In this document: positions 49,461-61,021 of the stretch, piece after piece | Position numbering within the stretch: position 1 is the stretch's first letter | Layout: each line of letters opens with the position of its first letter | Origin: Paraphoma chrysanthemicola | Taxonomy: Eukaryota > Ascomycota > Dothideomycetes > Pleosporales > Phaeosphaeriaceae | Direction of reading: 5' to 3' | Assembly (NCBI GenBank): GCA_020744225.1 | Contig: JAGMWG010000017.1 | Location: forward strand, 744,001 to 808,000 | DNA length: 64,000 nt | Translations under genes and position numbers: made by a program | Notes under the pieces: model-generated | Told to the model about the DNA's origin: nothing | Seen by the model: only the letters and a program-made list of their open reading frames with translations | Database searches by the model: none

Positions 49461-50631
49461 TTACAGAATGAGTGCGTTGAGGTTGCGCTGGACGATCATG
49501 TCTTGTACTGATGCCATCGTCTTCTTCAACAAATCGGTGTCGGTCGCATTGGTGTAATGCACGTAGACCTCCTTCTTCGGCTGCCGGACGAGATTGCGGA
49601 ATTTGTTTGCAAAGAATTCCATGCCAGCTTCGATGTCTGTTGGCGCGCCGGTGTAATCGGGGAAGACCTTGCTGATTGGGCTCATGCCTCCGGCAATCTT
49701 TTCTCGGAAGAGGTCGATCTTGTTCAGGAACAGGATCAGTGCTGACTTTTCAAAGTACTTGGAGTTCGAGATTGACTCGAAGAGCATCAGTGCTTCGTGC
49801 ATTTGGTTGCCGTTGCGGTCTTCCACTAGGACGTGATCGTAACCGCTAATGGCCACCAGGAAAAGCACGACCTGCACATTGTCGAACACATGTATCCACT
49901 TCTTCCGCTCTGACCGCTGACCACCGACATCGACCATCTTGTATGTGAGATTGCCTAGTTCGAAAATCGTCTCGGAGATGCCCGTTGTTCGTAACCGGGT
50001 GCGGAGAATGTCTTGGTCGGTGGGCAGGAAGTCCTTTTGGAAGAGGCGGTCTATGTCTTGGAAGAAATAGCTCAAGTTGTCGTGCAGAGCATACTGGTTG
50101 CCTTTGAGGATGGTCAGCTGCACACCCTTGTCCGCCCACAGGCAATTGAAGGCCGTGAGGAACTCCTCAGGCATCGGCTCCTCTGTGCCAATGTCCGGCG
50201 CCGAGTTCACGAGCTCCGAGTATCGCTGGACGCGGATTAGATGGATGTGACATGCTCAGCAGCGTGCGCAACGTACAATGTTTTCTTCGTCCTCGAAGTC
50301 TGTATCGTCCTCCTGCATGGCAGCGTAGATGGTCTGGAAGGCCGAGACCAGGTTGTTGAAGATGGTCGCCCGCCATGTCTTGCGCTCCGTCTTCCCAAAG
50401 CCGCCGGCATTAATGATGCGCATCTGCTTGAGCACCGTCGACTTGCCGCTCTCTCCAGCACCTGTAGACCGTGTTAGCACCACGTGCACGCATGTGTGCT
50501 GCGATTGAGCGCCTACCGAGCAGCAGCAGCTTTACTTCGCGCTCGGCGCGCTTCCTGTCCACACGCAGCGTCTTCTCAATGTCTTCATTCTTCCTGAACT
50601 CAGGGTCCGCGGGTTTTCGTCCAAAGCACAT
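49461..50631 (-). CDS. Heterotrimeric G-protein alpha subunit, group II-like
   Basis: Three minus-strand exons, 50517-50631, 50277-50461 and 49461-50225, give 354 aa, the usual length; introns of 55 and 51 nt keep frame. GTP-binding motifs are all present: P-loop G-A-G-E-S-G-K-S-T at 39-47, switch I R-L-R-T-T-G-I, switch II D-V-G-G-Q-R-S-E-R-K-K-W, and N-K-I-D. The fourth motif reads T-N-A-T instead of the usual T-C-A-T. The N-terminus begins M-C-F-G, not M-G-x-x-x-S, so there is no myristoylation site but Cys2 could be palmitoylated. That and the R-E-V-K-L-L-L-L stretch fit the GanA/GNA-2/MagC group. This group modulates sexual development and nutrient sensing more mildly than groups I and III. 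Confidence 0.93.
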
Positions 50632-53493
50632 GATTGCCGGGGCCATAAGCGATGCTCACGATCGTCGGATTAAGGTTGTGTCAAACAGCAGGTAGCGACC
50701 GCGCGAAAGTTTGAGGAAAGAACGACGGGCGCACCACAGCATGCAGCAGCACCCAGATCGCGGTCGAAGCCTCGCCCAGACGTCAGCTTTGCCAGAAGGT
50801 CGGTAAATAGATTAAGCTGAAGGAAGGGAGGGGTTGCGGAGAGTGTGCCGTCGCCGGGTGGCAGCGACGATTGGACGGGCGGGCGGGCTGGAACTAGCCT
50901 GGGGAAGGCACGAAAAAGCAAGCGGAAGGCGCGATTGAGACGGTACTTCCACCAGCAAAAGCGAAAGTCAGAACGGCGTGCGGGAAGGAAAACGACTTGT
51001 TTTAATCAGGGCAGCGAGAGGAACACCACCACGACGCGCCTTGCCGAATAAATAATCCCTGATCTGGCAGACGGCACCGTTCGCGTTCGCAGAGTCTGTG
51101 CGCGCAACAGAGCTCGCCGCTGCGGCAGGATCTGATATTAACACTCGCGCGCCCGTGGACAAAGCCACGAGCGATCCGGACCACTGCGTCCAGCCTAGCA
51201 GCAAAAGTAACCACCGCACCGGGTCCCGTCCTGCCTCCCAGTGACCGTCTCACTTGCAGCCGATATTGAACTGTAGACTAAGCTACCTGTACTCATCGCT
51301 GCACACCGAAATGTGCGACACCACGCTGCGACTGCTGGCTCGTGCCCGCCCAAGGCAAATCTTTGTCCATTCTCATCGCCCCATGCAGATGCTGCCTGCC
51401 GCGGCAGTTGGCTTATGGATTCCGCCCCTTGGTACCTGTGTTTCAGGCCATGAGCTCAACGGGTACAGCCGAGCGGAGCACTAACCCTGACTTTGTCCTC
51501 TGCTATCGAAATGGCTTCCTTGGTTGCAGCCTTCACATCATGCGAGCCCACCTCTTACACCCGCCGAGTGCAACTCACACAGAGCGTTGACCGCACGTAT
51601 GGGGGACCCTGTGTGACGCACTCCCTCAACCAGGGTCCAAATGTGCCATTGGAGCCGGACGGGACAGGTCACCCCATGTAGTCTGGATAAAAGGACCGGA
51701 TCGTGTGGATCGCAGCAGTTCGTGGGACAAAGCCCTTCATTCCCAACGACACGCTGCGATCGAGCAGGGCCAGCACCGCCAGGAAATGAGGGAAGTGATG
51801 GATACGACCCTCACAAATAGCCTATACAGCCATCGGAAGGATTCATCTTGCAGCTCATTCAGCCTCGCTTGTCGTCGGTTTCCGAACGCCACGGTCTGGG
51901 GTGCTCAGCGGACCACCTCCGCCTGTCGTCGAGTTTGTGCAACGATACTCCATGCACGCGGATTGCACCCTCAACCTCCATGCGGAACAGACGGAAACCC
52001 GAGTCGGTGAACAGGCCAAACTGGGATGCGATCATCGTTCGCCAATGGGGCCGCGTTCCGTCGCCCTGGGTACATGACACTTCCTGACGCTCTACTTTCT
52101 TTTTACATCCGGCAACCCCTCTTCACAAGACATGTCTTGCCACTCCGGGCTTTCCTGAATCTATTGCCATCCTGTATGCTTGCTTTTGCTCCACATCGTC
52201 TTGAAACTTGCGCGTGCTTGCGACGTTTTCGGGGCTACACCGCCGATGCCAATCACAACCTAGTAGACACGTTTTGGGCAGCGATGATCGCTAGACAACG
52301 TTGAGCCCTGAATGGTAAGAGTACAGGGAGCTACTGATGACTGACTCGTGCGGAATCTCCAGATCTTTGCATGGTTGAAAACTGCCTGCTCTTCCCTTGG
52401 ATCGAAGGAGTGTTACTGGATGTGTTGTTTCAGGGCCTACAATTCGCAGCGGAGTGGCCAGGAAGGCTGACCCCCAGCCACGCACGTATGATCCGACCTT
52501 GATATAGTCCTCAAGGAAGATGCGTTGAGTATCTCTACTCATCGCGCCAAGAAGGTTAACTCTCTCATTTTTCCATGCGTAACACTCGCGACTTCCATTT
52601 ATTTCAACTTTATCTCTTGTCTTGATCGTCGCATCTGGTTCAGTCACGTATGAAATTGATTTACATCCTCATGTTCCATATCATGCCAATTGCACAATAG
52701 CAGTTGGGATTCAGTACACTCGGATAGGTCCTCTTCGTTTCAGTAGCGTGGTATCTCATCATTTCGCAAGGTCGAAAATGCGGAGCAGCACATTGTTTGG
52801 GTGTACTTATCGTGTCATTCGGGCATTTTCCTAAACTTTCGATAGAGTACGGCCTCGAGATTTATGAGTGTAAGCTCGTATAGAACCGAACTATCCCCGT
52901 TGCTGGCACAAACACCTCAAGTGAAGTCCATAGCTTCGAGACGAGTCAAAATCCACGGATTTCGCGACATCACGTGATATTACCCTCGACGTTACACAAT
53001 TAGAAACACTTCTGGGTAAGAGATGGCGGATGAGTTCTGTGTACCCTGAATCAGTTTTGGAGAAAGCTCTATAGCATCTATGCGCCTGTATTTGGATATG
53101 ATGAGGTGAAGGTGCGGCGGTTATTGCGTTGCCTAGGTGTTCTGCGTCGCGACTACCCTTTTCAAACGATTCGACAACAGCTCCAAAATTGCACACACAA
53201 CAGCCCCGCCTTACCCTCTCTCACCTGCTATTCCTCTCACCAACCGCCTCACCATTGATATAACGCTCAGCCTATACAAGATCGCCTGTAAGTTGCACCT
53301 CTCAAAGCATGCAGTCCCGATATCGTTTAAAACTGACTTGTGTGTAGCTGCGATCGTGCTTGTGGTGAAGGAACCCATCGATCAATCCCAGTTCCTCTCT
53401 CAAGCCATCTTGGATAGTGATCTACTGCGCGCGGTACGTGTAGCAACCTGCCCGACGAGCTTGCGCTGAGATCGAGCCAGTGCAGGTCTCAAC
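50632..53493. other. Divergent promoter region, intron-like leader
   Basis: About 2.9 kb between the G-alpha start (minus) and the coiled-coil gene (plus). No supportable gene. Near the right side there is a clean 60-nt GT..AG intron-like segment at 53288-53347 and another GT..AG pair near 53434-53485, which suggest a spliced 5' leader for the coiled-coil gene, though the frames do not join in phase. Confidence 0.4.
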
Positions 53494-55458
53494 ATGACGC
53501 CGGTGCAAGAATATCAAGGTGCTATAGCCCTCGCTCACTCGAGATATGCTAGTCCACACGTTCGGAGGACCCAGCCGGCGCACCTCCCTGCAGCGGTGTC
53601 ATCAACAAATTCGCCTGCCAACAACACTATTGCGACCAAGCAACAAATTGCCGCCACTCAGACCGAGTCTGCAGTAGATATGGCAACTCATAACCCCGAC
53701 GCTGAGCTCGCCGTCACTCAGGGTAATGCTTTGAAAGACGAGGTCCAGAAGCATGCCATCAAGCTCTCGCGCACTGTCTCTACCGCCATGACCAATACCC
53801 GCAAGCTGCTCGAGCTCATCCGCGAAGCCGTGAAAAAGGACGATCCTTCGGCTCTGAAGGACGTCGACCACCTTTGGGTCGAGCTTGAGCAGCTATTCGA
53901 GGCCGCCAAAGGAGCCAAGGACGCTTTACCCGAATTCCTGGAGAAGCAGCGCAACAACATGGCCTTGTACCATACTTCTGTAATGAATGAGACATATCGC
54001 GAGTCGCAAGAGGAGCTCATGATGCAGCATAAGAAGGTCAATCTACAGCACGGTCTCATTCTAGAGCATCAGCAGGCATTCCAGGAGTACAAGGCCCAGG
54101 TTGCTTCCAAGCTCAAGGATTACGAAGAGCTCCAAGAGAAGGCCTCTCGTCTTACTCTTGAAAAGGGCAACTTCCGCGGCGAGGTTGATCGCTATGCTAA
54201 GCTTTTAGAGGAGAAGACAGCCGAGCGGGCCGAAGACCTGAACAAGGCAGATGCTATGCAGAAGGAATTGGATAACCTTGCGACCTCCAACAAACAGCTT
54301 CTCCACGATATCGAAGGCTTCCAGAAGACAGTCTGCGATCTTCAAGAGAAGATGCAAGCTACAGAGCACGACATCACCGACCGCTTCGCGGCAGAGATTA
54401 AGGAGAAGACGGATCTGCTTGTCAGGGAGACGGCAAAGACTGCCAACCTGAACGATCTTATCAGTACTCTCAAAGAGCATGAGGCCAAGGTGCGCATGGA
54501 GGTCGACAAGGTCAAGGGCGAATGCAAGTTGGCCCAGGAGAAGTTCAATCGCATGGCTGCCGAACACTCACAGGCATTCTCGGTAAGCGTTTTCGAAAAA
54601 TGCATCATGCGTGACTAATGCCAGATGTAGAAGGTCAAGGAGCAGACCAAGGTTATCGAAGACCTGACTGTAGATGCAGACCGTGCTCAAAAGGATTGCG
54701 CCGACCTAAAGCAACGCCTTGCAAAGCTTCCCGAGCTAGAGAAGAATAACATGATCCTCATCAAAGAGAAGACCGACCTGCTCGAACAAGTCGGTAAGCT
54801 CAAGACTGAGCTTGATGAGGTGAAGGACAGCTCCGCCAAAGTCAACAAAGAGCTTGCAGGTCTCACGGACAGACTTCAGGCAGCTCACAAGGAGAACAAC
54901 GATCTGATCATAAAGAACAAAGACCTGATGTCCAAGCAGACGAACTTTGACGTGCTATCCAAGAGCGCTACCAAGGCCTCCAACACTGTTACTATTCTCC
55001 AAAACGAGAATGGGAGGCTCTCGGAAGTCATCCAGAAGCTCAAGGCCGAGCAAGGCGCGCCTGTCTTTGGAGGAGCTGGCGCCTCCGACATCGATAAAGT
55101 GGCTTTGGAGAAGAGCATTCGCGTTCATGCTCTTGAGGAGGAGAAGGGTGAACTGCAGGCTGCTCTAGCTGAGTGGACTGCGTTGGCTAAGGTGAGTCCA
55201 GCAACATGATACGAACCCAAACGTGCAAATATTGACGGTAGCCAGCGCTCCTACTCAGAATACAAGGAAATGCTCCCGACCTTCAAGCAGGCCGAGCAGT
55301 ATCGTCAAGACGCTATCAGCAAGGACGACCGAATCAAGACACTCAAGGTCGAGCTTTCGGTTGCAAAGACATCTCAGTCCAACGGTCTTGGCTTGGGTGG
55401 GGATGCCAAGTACTGGAAGGGCAAATACGACGACCTGCTATCCAAGGTTGGTGGTTGA
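53494..55458 (+). CDS. Long coiled-coil protein, family not recognised
   Basis: Exons 53494-54582, 54631-55191 and 55246-55458 give 620 aa; introns of 48 and 54 nt are in phase, and intron 2 must use the second AG (CCAG at 55245) to stay in frame. From about residue 70 almost the whole chain is alpha-helical heptads rich in Leu, Glu and Lys. The last ~40 residues are Gly-rich and include G-D-A-K-Y-W-K-G-K-Y. The start could instead be the ATG at 53680 (558 aa), since an AG lies just before it and the first 62 residues are low-complexity. There is no signal peptide, membrane segment or recognisable enzyme domain. It is likely a structural or tethering protein of cytoskeleton, septum or vesicle traffic; I cannot say which. 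Confidence 0.75.
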
Positions 55459-56191
55459 AGACCTGCTCGTCATGAAGGTGCAACACATAACTCGCCTGCT
55501 GACGCAGCGCGCGGATCAATCTGCATGGAAGATCTGAACATGGGAGTCACGCATGAGCATTCCATGATGCAAGACTGCATACAATCTGGGAAGATTGAGT
55601 TTAGCTTGCTAGCAAAATCTCGCTAGCCTGCCCAAAATGAAGCCAAAACCTACCCACACAATTCGCTTTCCCACCGACTTGATTTGAGATTATACGGTTA
55701 CATCTCGTCATGCAATATGTGAAACATGCATGCCGAGCGATCCTAGTCTATCTCCCACGCACACCCACACAACCGCCGGCTAAATCCTTCCCGTCTGAAT
55801 GTTGTCGACGATTGCCACAAGATGGTGCATCCCTGACGTGCGGCCCGCAACATATAATCCCAAAGATGCGGGACGATACGGTATGAGTGGGCCGGGAGTG
55901 TGCTAGGATAACGGGGAGCGGGGATTGGCTGTCTCGTATGCGTGTGCTTTGGGTGACTTCGAGGGAAATTGGTCGGTATGAGAGCGGGACGAAGAGAAGC
56001 GATGAGAGATTGTAGGAGAGGGGATACTTCGAAGATATATGAGGAGCTCAGAGGAAGTTGCGGTTGGCTAAGCTGTGTTGTATCGTAGATCCGAAGTGTC
56101 GTGGAGAAGGAGGAATCTGGATCACAAAATCTCAACACCATGGACGCGTGCACGATGAGATGGAAATTACGGCCCTGTAACGCGACTTCAC
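55459..56191. other. Convergent 3' spacer
   Basis: About 730 bases between two convergent genes (coiled-coil on plus, kinase on minus). Only short frames. Confidence 0.5.
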
Positions 56192-57642
56192 TTATTCATG
56201 CCTCACCATGTCTTCTCGAACCCACTTTGTAAGTCGGTCTTCGCCCTGTCCGATATCGACATCAAGCTGGTTCTCCGCTTTCCGCTTCTTCACGTACTGC
56301 GCATTTCGCCAATGTCGTCCACCGCCAAGGTGTGCGAAGAATTGCCTTTTCGTGCTGAAAGATTTATTGCACACTACACATGGAGATGGGTCAAGGGCAT
56401 CGAGCTGTTCATCGTCGTAGTAATGCCTCACTGGACCCGATGCGGCGCCTCGAATTGTCATTTGCACATCGTCGCCAGCTACCGAGTCAGATGTTTTGAT
56501 CTGCTCCTCTGTCAGAGCTGTTTTGCGGCCGTGTTTGGTTTTCTTCAAATGGGCGAAAAGCGCTTTCTTTGAGACGAATGAGCTTTGGCAGGTGCGACAT
56601 TGCACGCTCGGGGACGCGAACAATTTCAAAGCGATGGTTTCAAGCTGTTGTTTGACCTGAGTCGCAGTAGGTCGAATGTCGCGCTCCGAACTTAGCATCG
56701 TGCTAATGAGACTCAATAGTTCGATGGAGTAGTCTGGTGCAATGTCCATGGGCTTGATGTCGTCTAGCTCCATGGGCTCAGCTAAGGAGCAAAGTCTGTA
56801 CAGGATACATCCAAAAGCGAAGATGTCTGACTTTTGACTGAAAGCGGCATTGTACCCCTGCCCTCGAATTTCCTGCCGCGATTGCTTAGAGAAGATGGAA
56901 AGGCATTGTTCGATGGTTTCTTACCGGCGCTTCGTAACCAGGTGTTCCTCTTTGCCCAGTGATACGAGTGCCAAGCGTCTGGACCTGACTTGCGATACCA
57001 AAATCTGCGACATAAAGGTCTGGCACGTTGCGCTGGGTCATCGGGTTCCAGGACTCACGCAGTAGAACTTTTATATTCAGTACATGATTGACACCGTGCT
57101 TCATCCCTACTCACCATTCATTGGCTTCATATCCTGGTGTAGAATGTTCTTGCTGTGACAGAACTCAAGCGCTACGGCAATCTGATACCCGATTTCAACG
57201 ATTTGCGGCTCTGTGAAGCGCTCGCTAAGGTCGCATCAACTCCCAATCTATTCAAGATATGGATGTACTTACGCAGCGCCTCTCAACATCTGCACATGCC
57301 GATCCAGGTCTTTCCCTTTGTAGTAGTCCATGAAGAAACTTAGCGTGTTCGTCTTCCGATTGTATTCCAATCCATCATGAAGCGTTGCAATGTGCGGGGC
57401 ACCATGGAGTAGCTTCATGTGATCGTATTCGTCCAGTGCAGCTTCGGCATTATCAACGTGAACTTGTTTACAAGCAACAATCTTTACCTTCAGCCACTAT
57501 TGCATGTCTTGCTGGGCTAGGAGGAGCATACCTGGCCGTTCCAAAGGACCTTATAGGCTTGGCCGAATCCCCCGCCTCCGATCCATTTCAGAACTTGATA
57601 AGAGGGCTTGTCACTTTCGACAAGCCAAGGACGCTTCGGCAT
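56192..57642 (-). CDS. Protein kinase with two C-terminal C2H2 zinc fingers
   Basis: Five minus-strand exons: 57532-57642, 57273-57487, 57115-57224, 56925-57067 and 56192-56872, giving 419 aa; the 44-52 nt introns keep phase. Kinase features in order: Gly loop I-G-G-G-G-F-G (21-27), Lys44 in V-A-C-K, catalytic H-Q-D-M-K-P-M-N (138-145; Gln replaces the usual Arg), D-F-G (167-169), G-T-P-G-Y-E-A-P-E (186-194). So the catalytic residues are there and activity is likely, though the HRD arginine is lost. Two zinc fingers follow, C285/C288/H301/H307 and C358/C361/H374/H380, both C-x2-C-x12-H-x5-H, the spacing of U1/JAZ-type RNA-binding fingers. A basic K-K-R-K-A nearby could act as a nuclear signal. 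Family and substrate are unknown. Confidence 0.83.
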
Positions 57643-58788
57643 AATGGTGTGTAGCTTCGTACACTAAGCACGTGAGCTGCTGTCACAATGCCAATGAGTT
57701 GATCGCGCACTTGAGACTCAGGAGAAGGAAGCGGAGGGCGAAACTAGCCGGATTAGAACGCGCTAGTCTGTTAGCGTGAAGCGACAAGTCGTCGCGGCCT
57801 GACGCAACAATCACACCAAACATGGCATGAAGTTGAACCTCTTGCCAAGTACACTGGTAATGACTAATTTTGAATAGAAGAGGTCCGTGGGCTCTCAAGT
57901 ATGTCGCAAAGCAGCACGCCATTGTCAATTCTTGGCAGCCCGTCACTCGCCATGTCGCACAGCCCTACAAAGACTTGTCAAGTAGTAGAGGTCAACAGAT
58001 TCTTCTCCGTACTGAATCAGACACGAATCGACCAGTTTCACCGCACAAGTCGGTGGTCAAGAGGCAAGAAGCCCAATGGGATCGTCGTAGCATCTGCACC
58101 CTTCAACTTTGACAAACAATGATATCATTATGTGCAAGAGACTGACAGATACTGTGCGCCAATTCAGCAGCGTTCCCTTCGCCTCGATGCCACGTGCTCA
58201 CTACAGAACTCAGTCGCCAGATAGTCGGGTCATGGAACATGTGCATTTTATTTCTCCTCTCCGATCGAACGCAAGGAACGTATATCAAGTACAATATATA
58301 GAGGGGAACTGGCGTTGACTGAGAGAGGATGGGTATGACGCATTCCTGATTGGCCGTGCAAGAGTGTGTGTATTGAGGCGTGGCGGCGAAGTGTGGAGGG
58401 AGTGAAGGCATTGATTCAAGCGTAATAGTGTAGCTCTAAATCACTGTCCATATGCCAGTAACGTTCTATCATATCAGTGCTGCGATGCAGATTACATTCC
58501 ACCCCAGACATGTTATGCATGTCTCAATACTTCTAGACACCACAACTTACGCTGGAATGCTTTGCGTCTAGAGAACGAAAGCACGGTGACAGGGTTTAGA
58601 TGCCGTAATTCCCTGAGTCATACACTGACGTGGAAAGGCTGAAAGATAAAGCAATGGGCTCGAAGTGCTCCGTAACCCGCCATGCAACGGAACGGTACGA
58701 ACACAAAAACCACATCCAGGCCAGAGCTTCCGCACTTTGGCTGAGAACCTATGACAATAGTACTGGAATAGCGCAGGAAATGTGTTGA
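57643..58788. other. Intergenic / kinase promoter
   Basis: About 1.1 kb upstream of the kinase start and downstream of the F-box relic, both on minus. Only short frames. Confidence 0.5.
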
Positions 58789-60066
58789 TCAGTAAACGTG
58801 CCGGTGCTCCTCGCCATTCATATCTCGTTCGTAGCGGAACCAGATCTCAAACTCCTCTGGAGCCTTTTCGCCTGAGTACAATGGGTCGTACCGCAGCTGC
58901 TGCAGGAACTGCTGCGACGCAGTACTACGCTCTGAACTACCTGGTTTCCCCCATGCAGTTCGCATCGCTGCCAATTCATCTGAGATCCGTTGTCGCTTCA
59001 GCTCCAACGACCCATCATGGCGCTCAAACGCAGTACGAATCCATTCACATGGAGGCAGAGGCACCGGGTTGTCATGATCTGTGCGCCTAAAGACGACTTT
59101 GCCGCCATGAGCTAGCCATTCACCCGGCTGCTCGAATTGCAATCCGCAAACTGAAAACGGGCAGACACACGGTATTTGTCGAATGAGCAAGTGGTATGCC
59201 TCTGTGGCCTGAATTGTTTGTATCTGACGAGCATCTTTCAACTCGAGAAGATCTAGCTTGTGGCAATCATAACATTGGTATGCTCCGACTGGTCCAGAAT
59301 ATTTCTTACTCGGTGGCGTGATGCGATGCGGATTTCACGAAGTCTCAGTCAGCTCCCACGTCGATGCTTTAGAACCGCTACCGTTCCGCCGCCATAAGTG
59401 ACGTGATGAGAGGCAATCCCAGGTGTTGCCACATAATCATAATTGCGAAACACCTATGGAGATGCCGTCCGGAGATCCCGTGGCCAACCGAGTCGCGTGC
59501 TCTGGTATCGGTGTTCCGAGACGTTTTGTATTATTGACTGTTAGCACAACGTCAGTGACGCAAGGGAAGCGACGACGCAGCGACGTCCAGAAGATATCTC
59601 TCTCGTTTTCGCCTTCGTGGATGTCTGTGTAATATCCACCCTCTCTCCATTCCTTAACGAAGGATGACCTGTAGCTGTAGAAATCGACTTCGACATATTG
59701 AATGTGAGTCAGTGCCTCAAGGTCGTCGTTTGTGAGGCGTGGATGCCCACCGGCGAGTAACCATTGGCCATCGACAACGAATGGCGTTGTGGGATCAGAC
59801 CAGAACACCTTTTGGGCCTCCTCACGTGTCGTGAACGACACATGCATAAGCCAGAAGAGAGTGGCGGGGTCACAAAAAGCCATAATATGCTGTTGAAGCT
59901 CGGTTGGCAACTTCAGAAACCTGTGAATTTCATCGTCTGTGGAAGGTGTCTCTTTCTGTCCTGAGTCGATGTGGTGACGGAAAGGAAGGCGCGGCTCGCC
60001 GGTGTCTGTTGCGCGTAAATTCCAGTCAAAGGAGGTGGTCCAGGAACCAACATGAGCCATCACCAT
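58789..60066 (-). pseudogene. F-box gene with two in-frame TGA codons
   Basis: The minus-strand frame from the ATG at 60066 to the stop at 58789 is 426 codons with no frameshift, interrupted only by TGA at 59437-59439 and TGA at 59335-59337. The N-terminal half carries an F-box-like segment (L-K-L-P-T-E-L-Q-Q-H-I-M-A-F-C-D), and after the second TGA there is I-T-P-P-S-K-K-Y-S-G-P-V-G-A-Y-Q and a C-x4-C-containing P-G-E-W-L-A-H block. I recall a Dothideomycete F-box family with exactly this order. The interval between the two TGAs also reads as sensible protein (S-R-H-L-W-R-R, S-T-W-E-L). An intron covering both TGAs (donor near 59446, acceptor near 59316) is formally possible but would delete this coding-like part. 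I call it a pseudogene, or a recoded gene. Confidence 0.65.
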
Positions 60067-61021
60067 TGTTGCAATGTGAGCGTGACACTTCGATGCAGGA
60101 AGAAGTCATTACCAAAATGTGAAGTGAACAGCCTGGTGAGAGGCACGGCAAACCACAAGCCCACAAGCAGTCTAGCATCGGCGAAAAGGCTCGTTTATCA
60201 CTACTGCGCCTTCCCACCTCCGATGGGTCAACATGAACACTGGATCCGCTGCTCAATCTCATCGCAGCGCGGATAATTTCAAGCGCTACTCGAGTAGTAA
60301 GGATTATTTTTAATGCAATAGCTTAGAGGACCTTAGTATGTAGTAAAGGGTTTTGCTGGAGACTTGAGTCCTGCGAAGGCCTTCAGAAAAGTCCCATCGA
60401 AGGCGTTAAAGTGGAGTTCTGGGAGTTTAGTGTCGGAGAGAAGCGCCAATTCTGGTCTTGATGGATGTTCATCTCATTGCCAAGTTCAACGCTGTATCAA
60501 CTCATTGCCAAATGGGCTTGAGAGTAAGGTATATGGGAAAACATACCTAAGTATATCGCTCTACTACGCCATTTGTGACATAACCATCATTTTCGCTCGC
60601 ATTGTCCCTTCAGCAAGTTTCAGAAATCTCATTACGACAATAGATCTGGAACCCAGTGCTATGGTACCAACCAAGGAAACTCGAATGAGGCAGTCCTCTT
60701 GTAGTTGTGAAGGCATGGCCGAAGTGGTGATAAATGAAGATTTAAGACGTGATTATTGGTGGTAGGATCAAACAAGTATAAATTATATCAAATTCGGCGC
60801 TAATACGTGCTATGCGCTCTCTCATTGAGGCGATGCTATCGAGCAGAATACCCAACCATGCAACAAGTCCACCGAACTCCAATGCCTGCGCCTAGCAATG
60901 CGTCTTGCCCAAATTGTACAGTGAATGCTATACCCCTCACTCCTGTCGCTGTGCACAGTATCCAAGCGCCATACGCCAATCCGGTTGATCAACTAGTCCT
61001 TTCCGTGAACGTAAACCACGG
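60067..61021. other. Intergenic, nothing supportable
   Basis: About 950 bases; the right half is AT-richer. It holds the upstream region of the F-box relic and the 3' UTR of the histidine kinase gene. Confidence 0.5.
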
